This document shows, in pieces, positions 11,404-21,278 of a DNA stretch of 64,000 nucleotides (the first letter of the stretch is position 1; each line of letters starts with the position of its first letter). The position numbers and the translations under genes are program-made. The notes beneath the pieces were generated by a model. That model did not search any database, was not told the origin of the DNA, and worked only from the letters and a program-made list of their open reading frames with translations. The stretch covers positions 170,465 through 234,464 of the forward strand of contig SKCR01023738.1 in NCBI GenBank assembly GCA_019454045.1. Reading direction: 5' to 3'. The DNA is from Zanthoxylum bungeanum. Taxonomy: Eukaryota > Streptophyta > Magnoliopsida > Sapindales > Rutaceae.

Positions 11404-12299
11404 GTCTTGTAATGTTTGTGATTTGTGCTTTAGTTAACCGTGTCTACCGTGGGTTGAAAGAGGTTTAATCAAAGGCATTATTAGAGCTTGGTAATGGTTT
11501 GGTGTCTTCCTTCATTCACTACATTTCTATCACTGAAGGGAAAAGCCGTGAAGGCACCTATATAATCATTCACTCGAAGCTTACTGTGATGGACTAATTT
11601 GGAGGAATTGTTGTTTATTTCTGTCACCAAGGCGATAAGAGCCTAAGAGGCTTGGGTATTAAAGAGAGTTCGCTCACCATCCCTTTGGGGAATCTACAAT
11701 GAGAAATCCATTTGACAGTCAGTCACGCATCTTAAATCGTTGGCACGTACCTTAGCGTATAAAAAAGGTTCGCTCACTTGGTCGCTTGAACCCTTGAGTG
11801 GGGAGTCCTAGTTGTGGGCAATCCTTCGTCGACGAGAGCCTTTGTCCATACCCCTATAAACCCACACATGAACTGTCGTTGTAGGACTAATAGAAACTAT
11901 CCCTTTATGCTTGCGTTTAGGAACATCGTCATTTGGATTCAGTTGGACTTTTTGTCATTAGGTATGGGCTTGTTGGGCTATTTAACTGGGACGAGTCCGT
12001 CTATTATGGCAATTGGGCCAAAAGCTTCTAAAATGCCGATGGGCCATTTTATGTTTAGGCCCCGTATCTTTTGAAGTTATTTAGCCACGTATTGCAAAAG
12101 TGTAAACCTGTTGGGCCTTTTCAACTGGGACAAGTTTGCACCTCGCAATAGTATGATTAAATGTTTTAAAATGGTAATGGGCCGATTTATATATTCCATG
12201 CATCTCAAACATACATGCTAACTGGTAGTTTTAAAAGACATCACAGATACCCGTTGGGTTAGGGAAGAGGGAAGACTCGTCAAGAGGCCGTCAGTAAAC
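11404..12299 (+). other. Noncoding leader of Tat-1
   Basis: It runs between PBS (after removal of the solo LTR) and the gag start. It aligns in order with 62343-63232 of the second Tat element. Shared blocks include TTCACTA, CACTTGGTCGCT, CCTTGAGTGGGGAGTCCTAG, GGCCAAAAGCTTCTAAAATG and CAACTGGGACAAGTTTGCACC. This conservation marks it as a genuine element leader, probably involved in packaging or translation. No intact long frame. Confidence 0.7.
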
Positions 12300-13970
12300 A
12301 TGAGCGAATCAGTTAATGAAGGATCTCGTATGGACCAACTGGAAACTAGTCTCGCCAAGGTTACCGAGCAGTTGCAAGCTTTGACTGCCGTTATGACTAA
12401 CATGGATGTGCCCCATACTGGGGGAGGCTCTGAGAATGAGAGGCGTGAGGACCCTCCGAACAGACTCAGTGATGATATCCATGTCTTTGATGATGACATG
12501 GCTGAGTATGTCGCGGGAAGGGTAGCCGGGTCTCAGGCTGAATTGCAGAAACTCTGAGATCAGGTAGAGTCAGTTACCCGCAAGATGAGGGGTAAGCATG
12601 AAGATTTGCTGGACTATGAGGCGATGACCTTTGAGGAACAGCTGCCGGCTCAGTTCACGATGCCTGACATAGCAAAATTCAATGGGAACGGGGATCCGAG
12701 GGTCCATCTCAGGCAGTATGTCTCTGTGATGAGTTCAGTGGGTTTGTCGAAATGTCAGGTCCAGAAGATGTTTAGTATGTCGCTTGAGGGGGCACCCGTG
12801 GTATGGTATCACGGCCTTGAGAGGAAGGTCAAGGAGGACTGGAGGGCATTGGCAGAGGCCTTTCTGACTCAGTACGTCACAAATTTGGAGATCGAATTGT
12901 CACTCCGGGACTTGGAAAACACCAAACAGAAGCCGGATGAGAGCTTCAAGGACTATGTGGATCGCTGGAGAAGCCAGCTTCTGAAAATGCAGACTCAGCC
13001 CTCGGAGAAGGACCAGATAAAGATGATTATCAAGGGTACTAAAACCTCGATTTATGGCAAGCTGAGGAGGATGACCTCTATGATCACTGTCTTCCGACAG
13101 TTGAGGGAGACTGTCATGGATATTGAGGAAGAAAAAGCGGAGAATAAGAGGTTCTATGGCCAGAATAGGATAAGTTTTGGAGGGCCTTCTGGTACCAAGC
13201 CCGTTTCTGCTGAAGTTGCCGCCGTCAGAAACCGGCGTTTCTCTAACCTGGGTAGACCCTTGTCAAAGGTGCTGGAGAAGTTGACGAGACAATGACTCTT
13301 AAAACCCTTAGAATCAAAACCACTTCCACACCCTCCACCACCACAATATAACCTGAACCTTTACTATCAATATCACCAGCAGAAGGGCCATGACACCGAC
13401 AACTGCGCCCGCCACAGACACAAAATCCAAGACCTCATCGACTCCCATAAAATACCCGACCATGAAAAGGAGCAACTCAACACACACAAAAACCATTTAC
13501 CTAACTATCACTTTGTCCCACCACCTACCTACATGATTAGCTCTGGCCTACCTGAAAGTATCGTCCTCCAAACCTTTGACCACCAAGCCTTTTGCTTGGG
13601 GATTTGGGATAGCAACAGTGAGGATGAAACGGAGCAAGGGAAGAACTTATGGCTGGACTTCTCCAGCAGTGACGAAGAGAAGGTGAAAGGAATGACCCGC
13701 AGTGGGTGTTTCTACAGTGATACTACAGAAAAGGGCAATGAAATATTGGCAGATGGTAGAGAAATAGCAGAAAACGGGGATAATGCTGAAGGAGATGTAG
13801 TGCTGCATCAGCTGAAGAAGACGCGAGCACATCTAAGCCTTTGGGAGTTGCTGTGTGCATTGCAGGAGCACAGGCGGGCCATGGTTGAGGCCTTGAGCAA
13901 GATAAGAGTGCCGGAGGATGCCAACCCCGCGATGTTGTGGGATCAGTACAGAAGGAAGCTGCACATGTGA
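12300..13970 (+). pseudogene. Tat-1 gag, broken by two stops
   Basis: Capsid/nucleocapsid protein of the retrotransposon particle. One frame runs from ATG 12300 (MSESVNEGSRMDQL) to 13970, interrupted by TGA at 12555-12557 and a stop at 13293-13295. The N-terminus is a likely coiled coil. The Retrotrans_gag core includes FTMPDIAKFNGNGDPRVHLR, WYHGLERKVKEDWRAL and QKPDESFKDYVDRWRSQL (about 12655-12975). After the second stop comes YYQYHQQKGHDTDNC (about 13365-13410). It resembles the Tat nucleocapsid knuckle but lacks its first cysteine. An acidic region follows. Protease continues in another frame from 13918. Confidence 0.88.
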
Positions 13971-14695
13971 TAACCTTTCCGAGGAAGAACTCCCGACTGA
14001 GGGAAGGAACCATAATAGACCTTTATTCATCAGAGTTGAAGTGAAGGGCAAGAAGACATCTTGTGTAATGGTGGATGATGGCTCAACCATCAATGTGTGC
14101 CTATTAAAGATTTTGGCGAGGTTGGGTATAAAGACGACAGATCTAAGTCCCTCCAATATGACTATCAAAGCTTATGATGATAGCAAGCGAGGAGTTGAGG
14201 GCACTTTTGCTGCAATGGTCAAGGTGGGCCCAATTGAGGATGAGGTTGAGTTCACAGTGCTGGATATCCCGGCCACTTTTGCTTTGTTGTTGGGAAGACC
14301 ATTGTTTCACAAGCTTGGCGGCGTGCCCTCTACTCTGTATCAGGTTATTAAGTTTCCGTACGGGGGAGAAATTGTCACCATCCGAGCTGAGGTGGACAAT
14401 ACTGTGGCCGCTTTGGAAATACAACCTTTCTCAAGGTTCCAAGTGTCGGCAACCTTTGAGGAGTGGGTAGATCCTAAGGTGGCGAGGATCATGGAGAAAA
14501 TGAAGTTTGAGCCAGACACAGGCTCAGGTGTTGGAGGAGCATTACCAGACTTCAAGGGACAAACCACCAGGAGAGGCTTGGAATACAAGTCCGATGAGGA
14601 GAAGCCGAAGGCTAAGAAGAAAGGATTGAAGCTGACGGAATGTTTTGTGAAAGCCACGGGGAATTTCCAGAAGAAACAAGTAAGAAGACAAGATA
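13918..14695 (+). pseudogene. Tat-1 aspartic protease and start of the RT linker
   Basis: Retroelement aspartic protease that would cut the Gag-Pol polyprotein. The frame is shifted by one relative to gag. Visible are ELPTEGRNHNRPLFIRVEV, the active-site motif VMVDDGSTINV (about 14068-14100; D-x-G-S) and ATFALLLGRPLFHKLG (about 14272-14320), the conserved hydrophobic-hydrophobic-G-R flap. MEKMKFEPDTGSGVG (about 14490-14535) is the linker that in Tat elements leads into RT. The RT is absent: near 14690 the sequence jumps to the start of integrase. The frame stays open to 14763 by chance. Confidence 0.85.
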
Positions 14696-15868
14696 GCCAT
14701 TCAAAATTTATCTGCTCAGTATGTGAGTTTGAAGGGAGAACTATACAAGAGACAAGCGAATGACATCCAGCTGAAGTGTTTAAGAAAAGAAGAGGCTCAT
14801 AAGGAAATGTAAGAAGTACATGCCGGAGTATGTGGACCGCACATGAATGGGTTGAATTTTTCTCGCAAGATAGTAAGACAAGGTTTTTACTAGTCGACCA
14901 TGGAAGCTGACTGCGTGAAGCTGGTAAAGCATTGTCACGATTGCCAAGCACATGGTAACTTGAACCATTTGCCTCACACAAAGTTGCACGGGCTTTCAGA
15001 GCCGTGGCCTTTCTCAGCATGGGGAATTGATATGATTGGAGAAATTTGACCACACACATCGAATGGACATCGTTTTATAGTAGTAAGAGTAGACTACTTT
15101 TCAAAATGGGTGGAAGCCGAGTCGTTTCGCAATGTTACAGCAAAGCAGATGGCGAAGTTCATAACCTGGAACCTCATTTGCCGATATGGAATGCTACATC
15201 ATGTAGTAACGGACAACGGAGTCCAGTTTCAAGGAGAAACAAAAGCAATGCTACATGAGTATGGGATAGGGAATCACAAGTCATCACCTTATAGACCGCA
15301 GGCAAATGGGGCAGTCGAGGCAGCCAATAAGACGATAAAAATGATACTAGCAAAGATGACAGAGAACTACAAATATTGGGCCGATAAGCTGCCGTACGCC
15401 TTGTGGGGGTACAGAACTTCTGTGAGAACAGCAACGGGGGCCACGCCTTACTCTTTGGTTTATGGAATGGAAGTAGTACTGCCAGTGGAAGTTGAGATAC
15501 AGTCAATGCGGGTATTAGCAGAAGCAGAGTTACCCGAACAAGAATGGGCCACGTAGAGATTCGAACAGTTAGCACTACTGGATGAGAAGAGAATGAAGTC
15601 CTTGCATCACATGCAGATATACCAGAAGAGGTTGGCTCGAGCGTTCAACAAAAATATGCGTCCTACTAAGATCAGAATGGGTGATCTAGTACTTAAGCAG
15701 TCGAAGCCATCGACGACGGATCCGAGAGGAAAGTTCAGACCCAATTGGGAAGGACCCTACATAGTCCAGAAAGTGATGGGAAATGGGGCAGTGAGACTGT
15801 CAGACTTGGAATGGAACGATTTAACTGAGCCGATCAACATGGATAGATTGAAGCAGTATTTTTCCTGA
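14696..15868 (+). pseudogene. Tat-1 integrase, broken
   Basis: Integrase joins the cDNA to the host chromosome. The zinc-binding HHCC domain is visible as HAGVCGPHMNG and HCHDCQAHG (about 14820-14955) in stop-interrupted sequence. The DDE core follows: GIDMIGEI (about 15025), VTDNGVQFQGE (about 15206-15240) and the catalytic glutamate in PQANGAVEAANKT (about 15297-15335). A single TAG at 15554-15556 interrupts an otherwise open frame. That frame resumes at RFEQLALLDEKRM and ends with the GPY/F-type segment FRPNWEGPYIV and the stop at 15868. Upstream of 15046 there are at least three more breaks. Confidence 0.88.
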
Positions 15869-16069
15869 GGAAAAGAAGACCGAGCAGTCACCGGTAGAAG
15901 ACCTAACCCAACAGAATAGGAAATTTATTCATGCATGCATGCATACACATAACATATTTGCATTCTTTTTTGTGTTTGTTCTGTTTTGTAATCACAGGTT
16001 TCAAAGAAGAAAAAGAGAAAGAAGCAAAGGCAAGCCAATCAGAAGTAGCAACAGTACAATATTAGTATC

Positions 16070-16193
16070 AGTTTCGAGGATGAGTCCCAGGATTGAGGCC
16101 TGCATCGGTATCAGTTTCAGGACGAGTCCCAGGGTTGAGACCCACATCAGTATAAGTTTCAGGAACGAATCCTAGGGGGCGAAGCCCACATTA
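16070..16193 (+). repeat. Outlying minisatellite copies in the Tat-1 3' UTR
   Basis: Three degenerate copies of about 40-47 bp with the core GAGTCCCAGG(G/A)TTGAG and the tail CATCGGTATCAGTTTC. They are the same family as the array at 17097-17680, about 0.9 kb downstream. Confidence 0.7.
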
Positions 16194-17096
16194 TTAGCGA
16201 TTGAAAGGAATAATTCCAGTGGAGTGAGTAAAAAAAAAAGTCATTCATGGTTAGGCATATGTTTGCTGATGACATTGTTTGCTGTAGGGTGAAACCTTAG
16301 AAACGATGAGTGCGAGATGCGCTCTCATCCGGTATTCTGAGTGGTTGATCTCGGCTAGACTCGCGAGCACTTGATTACGAGATCTAGCAGTAGAAGCCTT
16401 TGTAGTCAGCGAGATGACTAGTTGAAGAGATGGCAGATCAGTGAATGACTGTTTGCCTAGATGTCCATCCTAGTTTACTTATGCTACGATATGTGATATG
16501 GTTGGAAACAAAGAAAAAAGTCTCTCAAAAGAAAAGGAAAAAATAGACCACCTATAACCGATAAGCGTGAAGCTACCCATGGGCGAGTATTAGGACCACC
16601 AGGAGGAGAAAAATGCTACCTTAAAGGGTATGTGTGTTGGAAAAAAGAAAGAAAAAAAAAGTTCAAAATGAAAAGAAAGAAAAGAAATAGACGAAAGAAA
16701 AAAAAAAGAAAACCATATCACGTGAGTACGAGGAATTAATCACAGAGTTGATCAAGACATCTCGGTTGGTTAGACCCACTAATCCAATTCTCCGAGACAA
16801 AATCATCGAGTTGGTTTACTTAAGGATCAAGCTGCGAAAGAACCTCAGCACACACACACTAGGAGTCTAGTTCAGATCACTCATTCAGACGATCGGATTT
16901 GAGTATATTAAATACTTTGAAGGTTCTCTGGTTTCGACGCGAAGCATTATTTGAGGACGAAAATATGTTTAGCTATCAGGATTATGTCGTGAGAAGTAGC
17001 TCTTTGAGAGCAATAAAGAACAGAAAAATAAACCGAGACCAGGGGCAACCAGTCTACCCTTTCTCATACAGCACGGTTCGGGAATAAACCATCACA

Positions 17097-17680
17097 TCAC
17101 TATCAGTTTAGGGATGAGTCCCAGGGTCGAGGCCCACATCAGTATCAGTTTTAGAATGTGTCCCAGGGTCGAGGCCATATCATCATCAGTTTTAGGATGC
17201 GTCCCAAGGTCGAGGCCCACATTGTCAGCGTTATTGGGATGAGTCCTAGGGTCAAGGCCCCCATTGTCAGCAGTTCCGAGATACGTCCCAGGGTCGAGGC
17301 CCACTGCGTCATCAGTTGTAGTTCCGGGATACGTCCCAGGGTCGAGGCCCACTACATCATCAGTTTTTGGGATGCGTCCCATGGTCGAGGCCCACATTGT
17401 CAGCGGTATTGGGATGCGTCCCAGGGTCTAGGCCCCCATTGTCAGTAGTTCTAGGATGCGTCCCAGGGTCGAGGCCCACTGCGTCATCAGTTGTAGTTCC
17501 GGGATGCATCCCAGGGTCGAGGTCCACTACATCATCAGTTTTAGGATGCGTCCCAGGGTCGAGGCCCATATTGTCAGCAGTATTGGGATGCGTCCCAGGG
17601 TTGAGGCCCCCGTTGTCAGTTGCAGTTATTGGGATGCGTCCCAGGGTCGAGGCCCACTGCATCATCAACTCAGTTCGAAG
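17097..17680 (+). repeat. 41-48-bp minisatellite array in the Tat-1 3' UTR
   Basis: About fourteen tandem copies with the core GTCCCAGGGTCGAGGCCCAC, separated by variable spacers such as ATTGTCAGC and TGCGTCATCAGTTGTAGTTC. Spacer differences change the period between 41 and 48 bp. The repeats keep frames open on both strands (for example 17367-17744 plus and 17360-17668 minus), which gives repetitive false proteins. Confidence 0.9.
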
Positions 17681-17781
17681 CAGTAGGAAAGTCAGGTGGC
17701 AGCTGGCCAGCCAGGTAAGTAAAAATGCATTGCATAAACTTTGATAGGATTGTCATTGTCACACACTGCACAAATCCCATC

Positions 17782-17795
17782 AAAGTGGGGGCGAC
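17782..17795 (+). promoter_or_regulatory. Polypurine tract of Tat-1
   Basis: AAAGTGGGGGCGAC directly before the 3' LTR start TGTAGGCACTG. It would prime plus-strand DNA synthesis. Confidence 0.75.
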
Positions 17796-18177
17796 TGTAG
17801 GCACTGTATTTTTGCATATAAGTCCCGATGATGAGTCTCACATGGAGACACTACCTCTTTAAGTTGTGGAAGTCGCGGGAAACGGACGTCGGAAGGGAAA
17901 AGTCAGAAATTGACACCTTGTTGGATTTAATTCGCTTGCCTAGCTTTGGGTTTGCTCGCTGAACCTCTGTTTTAACTGTTAGCCTTGGCCCAAAACCCCC
18001 CACAAGCCACACACCAAGCTACACACACAAAGCCCATTAAAGGACCTAATGCACGCCCAAACCCCTCAATGCACGACCAAAGCCTTCCAAAATAACAAAC
18101 ACACACATTAAACACATGTTGAAATCAAGCCAAATCACCTTCCCAAATTAAAGAAATCAAATCAAATCAAATTAAAT

Positions 18178-18230
18178 CATATTCCTAATTAAAAGAGATC
18201 AAATCAAATCAAACTAAATCACATCCCTAA
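18178..18230 (+). repeat. Left 53-bp direct repeat flanking the LTR insertion
   Basis: Begins CATATTCCTAATTAAAAGAG and ends ATCCCTAA. The same sequence is at 20351-20403, after the insertion. The 5' LTR of the element has this sequence only once, so the copy flanks the insertion as a duplication. Confidence 0.85.
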
Positions 18231-19119
18231 TGATGAGCGGAAAATATATCAATATTTACCGCCCATTTTACTTAATATTTTGTTTAGTTTCTCGGGTTTA
18301 ATGAACGTTTTGATGTGTTTTAGTTTATTTTGAAGATAAAATAATATTGGGACACAATGAAATCATTTAGGACGAAATGTGGGTCAAATAAGGGCAAAAA
18401 TTGGACTTGACATATTAATTTTGGAGATTGGAAACTTGAAAGGGCGTTTCAACGAAGTGCAGTTTTAGAAATTCCAATTTTGCGCATCTGTCGTATTTTG
18501 GGCATAACCTTTAACTCCATTATTGGATTGAGCTGATTCAAGTTCCAGATTAAAGAAGACTCAAAGATCTACAACTTTGAAAGAAAATATAATTTCGAAT
18601 TCTGAAGATTTCATGCCCGAAATTGATGAACCATCCAGAAGTGTGTTGTGTGTAATTATAAAAGTCATTTTCAAAGCAAAAAGTAAATTAATAAATAAAT
18701 AATAAAAATTATCAAATCACCACCAAACATGATAAGCAATTAGTGGAGCAATTAGTGGAGCAATTAATAATGGATTTTGTGGATGATTTGATGGAGGCAA
18801 AATTTTGCCTATAAATACCAAGCCATTTCATTTGTAAAATTCATACTTTCTTCTAAGGAATTCCTTAAGAATACTAAGAAGACTGTATCTTGTTTGTTTT
18901 TTTACAGCTTTCAGTAATTAATTTCCGCTTTCGCAATTTCTTTTCTTTACTTTTCAGTTTTTACTTTCCGCAATTTACTTTTACGCACAATACTTTTCTT
19001 TCTTTAATTTTTAGTTTTACTTTTCAGTAATGAGGAGGTAACTCCCCTTTACTGGGGTAAAAGGTAAAACTTTTATTACTAATATTTAGATTAATCTCCC
19101 TTAATTATAATATATAAAC

Positions 19120-19290
19120 TAGTTAAAACCTGACTTAACGAGGATACCGCCATATTGGTCGGTTGGTAATTATTTAAATTGGTTTTAACCTGACTAAACT
19201 GGATACCGCCTGATTGGTCGGTTGGTAATTAATTATTAATTTGACTTAATCTGGATACCGCCTATATGGCTGGTTGGTAATTATCATGCA
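19120..19290 (+). repeat. Three ~65-75-bp repeats in the insertion
   Basis: Each copy carries GGATACCGCC and GGTCGGTTGGTAATTA-like sequence followed by an AT-rich spacer. Noncoding. Confidence 0.8.
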
Positions 19291-19379
19291 AAGTTAATAT
19301 ATTATATTAAGGGAGATATCTAAAATAGAAGTAATAAAAATGGATCATTTTACCTCAGCATTTTTTTTATTGTACTTTT

Positions 19380-19610
19380 ACTTTATTTACTTTTCAGCAA
19401 TTTACTTTCAGCATTTACTTTTCAACAATTTACTTTTCAGCAATTTACTTTCAGCATTTACTTTTCAGTAATTTACTTTCAGCATTTACTTTTCAGTAAT
19501 TTACTTTCAGCATTTACTTTTCAGCATTTAATTTTCAGTATTTAATTTCAACATTTACTTTCCCTCATTTACTTTTCAGCAATTTACTTTTCAGCATTTT
19601 ACTTTATGTC
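19380..19610 (+). repeat. AT-rich repeats of TTTACTTTTCAGCA
   Basis: Many copies of the short words TTTACTTTTCAGCA and ATTTACTTTCAGCA in variable order. The motif also appears, less regularly, from about 18900. It resembles a pyrimidine tract followed by CAG, as in plant 3' splice sites, but the repetition argues for simple slippage. Confidence 0.75.
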
Positions 19611-19671
19611 TTTTATTTTATTTATGTTTTTATTACCCATAGTTATGTGTCGTAACTAAGTTAGTTATATG

Positions 19672-19743
19672 GGGTTGTGATGAATTCTAATATCACCGGT
19701 TTATAAGGGGTTGTGATGAATTCTAATATCACCGGTTTATAAG
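19672..19743 (+). repeat. 36-bp tandem duplication
   Basis: Two perfect copies of a unit that begins GGGGTTGTGATGAATTC and ends CGGTTTATAA. Confidence 0.9.
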
Positions 19744-20350
19744 GGGTTATTTTATAGTTTGGGTAATTTAAAGGTTTACTTATTAAGTCTTAAGCTTAAT
19801 GCTTCTTGTTTTCTGACCACCAATAAGATTGATGTGGTAAATCTAAAATAAACTTGACAAAGGAATTTTAGGTTTCAGCCTTAGACTTAATAGCCCACGA
19901 TCTTCCTTGAGGATAGACAACCCTTTAATAGATTTCCTTACAGGATAGACATATACCTGTCGGGCGAGGGTAGCCATAATTGGAACTTAAACTTAATGAA
20001 ACCATATAATTTGGTTGACATAGACCTATGGTTCAATTGGGTTATACTGGGTATTTGCGTCTGACCATCGACAGAGGCTTTTGCATATTTTCGTGTTCCA
20101 GGTTAGCAGTCTGATTTATTACACATATATAAGAGAATCAATTCATCTTTATATTAATATTGTGTGGAGTCACGACCCTAGATCTTTGAGTCTTTTCTTT
20201 TATTTTCCTTATTATTTTCTTTTGAGTCTGTTTTTATTTTAATTAGCAAATCCATATTCAACCAACAAAAATAATCATTATCTTATCCCTATAATTAGAT
20301 ACCTGTAAATAAATAGTATCAATAATTAATAATAACAGTAGGAATTAAGT

Positions 20351-20403
20351 CATATTCCTAATTAAAAGAGATCAAATCAAATCAAACCAAATCACATCCC
20401 TAA
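20351..20403 (+). repeat. Right 53-bp direct repeat flanking the insertion
   Basis: Partner of 18178-18230. One substitution is visible (ACTAAATC on the left, ACCAAATC on the right). The LTR resumes from here. Confidence 0.85.
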
Positions 20404-20501
20404 TTAAATAGATTTTTCATTATAGCACACTAATTAGAAGATATCCTCATAATCACAATATTCTTTCCCTTCTCGTACGAGGACAAGCTCCAACCATTTG
20501 C

Positions 20502-20511
20502 CTATAAAAAG
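20502..20511 (+). promoter_or_regulatory. TATA box of Tat-1 3' LTR
   Basis: CTATAAAAAG, equivalent to 6926-6935 of the 5' LTR. Confidence 0.55.
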
Positions 20512-21278
20512 AAGCCTAAACCCAACCTTAGATCCCCTAGCTCATTCTCAAGAAAACACAAAGAAAATAACCTAAAGCATTCACGCCCAAGCTCTCCAGA
20601 ATTCCCCTCTTTTCCGCACAAACACCACCGAAAATACCCCTGAAACCAAACCCCAAACTGCCGCACACAGCCCCCATCCACTGCACCAAATAGCACTAAA
20701 AAACCAGCCCTCACATTCACCGCAAATCATAGCCCAACCAGCCCTCTCATTCACCGTAAAATAGTTCCCTGAAACAACCCCTAAACTGCCACACATTACC
20801 CCCTGAAAACTGCCCAGCATTACCAAAAAATACCCCTGAATTGCACCCTGAAACTGCCGTAAATCACCCATGCAAACAGCCCCATATCATCGAAATTCTG
20901 CCCCTGAAACATAGCCCCATTTCACAGAAATTCTGCCCCTGAAACACATCCATTTTACCACAAAACTGCACTAAAAACTGTACCCTTTCACCGAAATTCT
21001 ATCCCCTAAAAAATAGTTCAGTTTCACTGCAAAAATCACCTAAAACTTCACTATATTACCGCAAAATAGTGACCATAAAATACAGCAAAAATAGCAGTGA
21101 AACAGAGTAAAACAACAGCCCAAAATAGCGAGGCAATGAAGGAAAATGACGAACCAGTAAATCAGAAAAGTTGCGGAGCACCAACCCTTCCGACGGTCGT
21201 GTAACGCACTTTCAAAAGACGACTTAAGAGGTTAGACCTGATGGCACCCTTTTTATTTATTCTCCTTTATTTTTATTT

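Larger units (their letters stand above)
15869..17781 (+). other. 3' UTR of Tat-1
   Basis: Long noncoding stretch between integrase and the polypurine tract. It holds three weak repeat copies at 16070-16193, a middle part with A-rich runs and the minisatellite at 17097-17680. A diverged inverted copy of 16255-16629 lies at 851-1234. A repeat-rich 3' UTR of this kind is typical of Tat-lineage elements and is described as a source of plant satellite DNA. Confidence 0.8.
18231..20350. mobile_element. 2.1-kb noncoding insertion in the Tat-1 3' LTR
   Basis: Absent from the 5' LTR and bordered by 53-bp direct repeats. It begins TGATGAGCGGAAAAT, a start I associate with LTRs of plant Ty3/gypsy elements, and has a TATA-like CTATAAATA at 18809-18817. 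It does not end in a clear CA. It contains three internal repeat sets (19120-19290, 19380-19610, 19672-19743). There is no open frame with family resemblance, no PBS and no terminal inverted repeat. A solo LTR is possible; an unknown non-autonomous element is the alternative. Confidence 0.6.
6380..21278 (+). mobile_element. Tat-lineage Ty3/gypsy element, defective (Tat-1)
   Basis: Order: 5' LTR 6380-8551, PBS, leader (interrupted by an inverted solo LTR at 8596-11398), gag 12300-13970, protease from 13918, integrase to 15868, 3' UTR with minisatellites, polypurine tract 17782-17795, and 3' LTR from 17796. The 3' LTR carries an insertion at 18231-20350 and is truncated at about 21278. RT and RNase H are missing. 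Gag type, PBS and repeat-rich 3' UTR fit the Tat/Ogre/Retand group. It is inserted into the LINE to its left. The 3' LTR lacks its last 0.9 kb, so no target duplication can be read. Confidence 0.85.
17796..21278 (+). repeat. 3' LTR of Tat-1, interrupted and truncated
   Basis: Begins TGTAGGCACTG and matches the 5' LTR. It is interrupted by 18231-20350 and resumes at 20351. The match to the 5' LTR stops near 21278, at the point equivalent to about 7690, so the last 0.86 kb is missing. Small differences from the 5' LTR are frequent, which suggests an old insertion. Confidence 0.85.

Noticed and set aside
14340..15059. 239-codon frame on the minus strand, the longest frame in this part
   Set aside because: It is antisense to protease and integrase remnants of Tat-1, which have clear motifs on the plus strand.
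17360..17744. Repetitive open frames on both strands (125 codons plus, 102 codons minus) that look like a proline/arginine- or glycine/aspartate-rich protein
   Set aside because: They are translations of the 41-48-bp minisatellite in the Tat 3' UTR, with no start context or family resemblance.
19380..19610. Repeated TTTTCAGCA words considered as multiple 3' splice sites of an intron
   Set aside because: They form a degenerate simple repeat in a noncoding insertion, with no flanking exon-like sequence.
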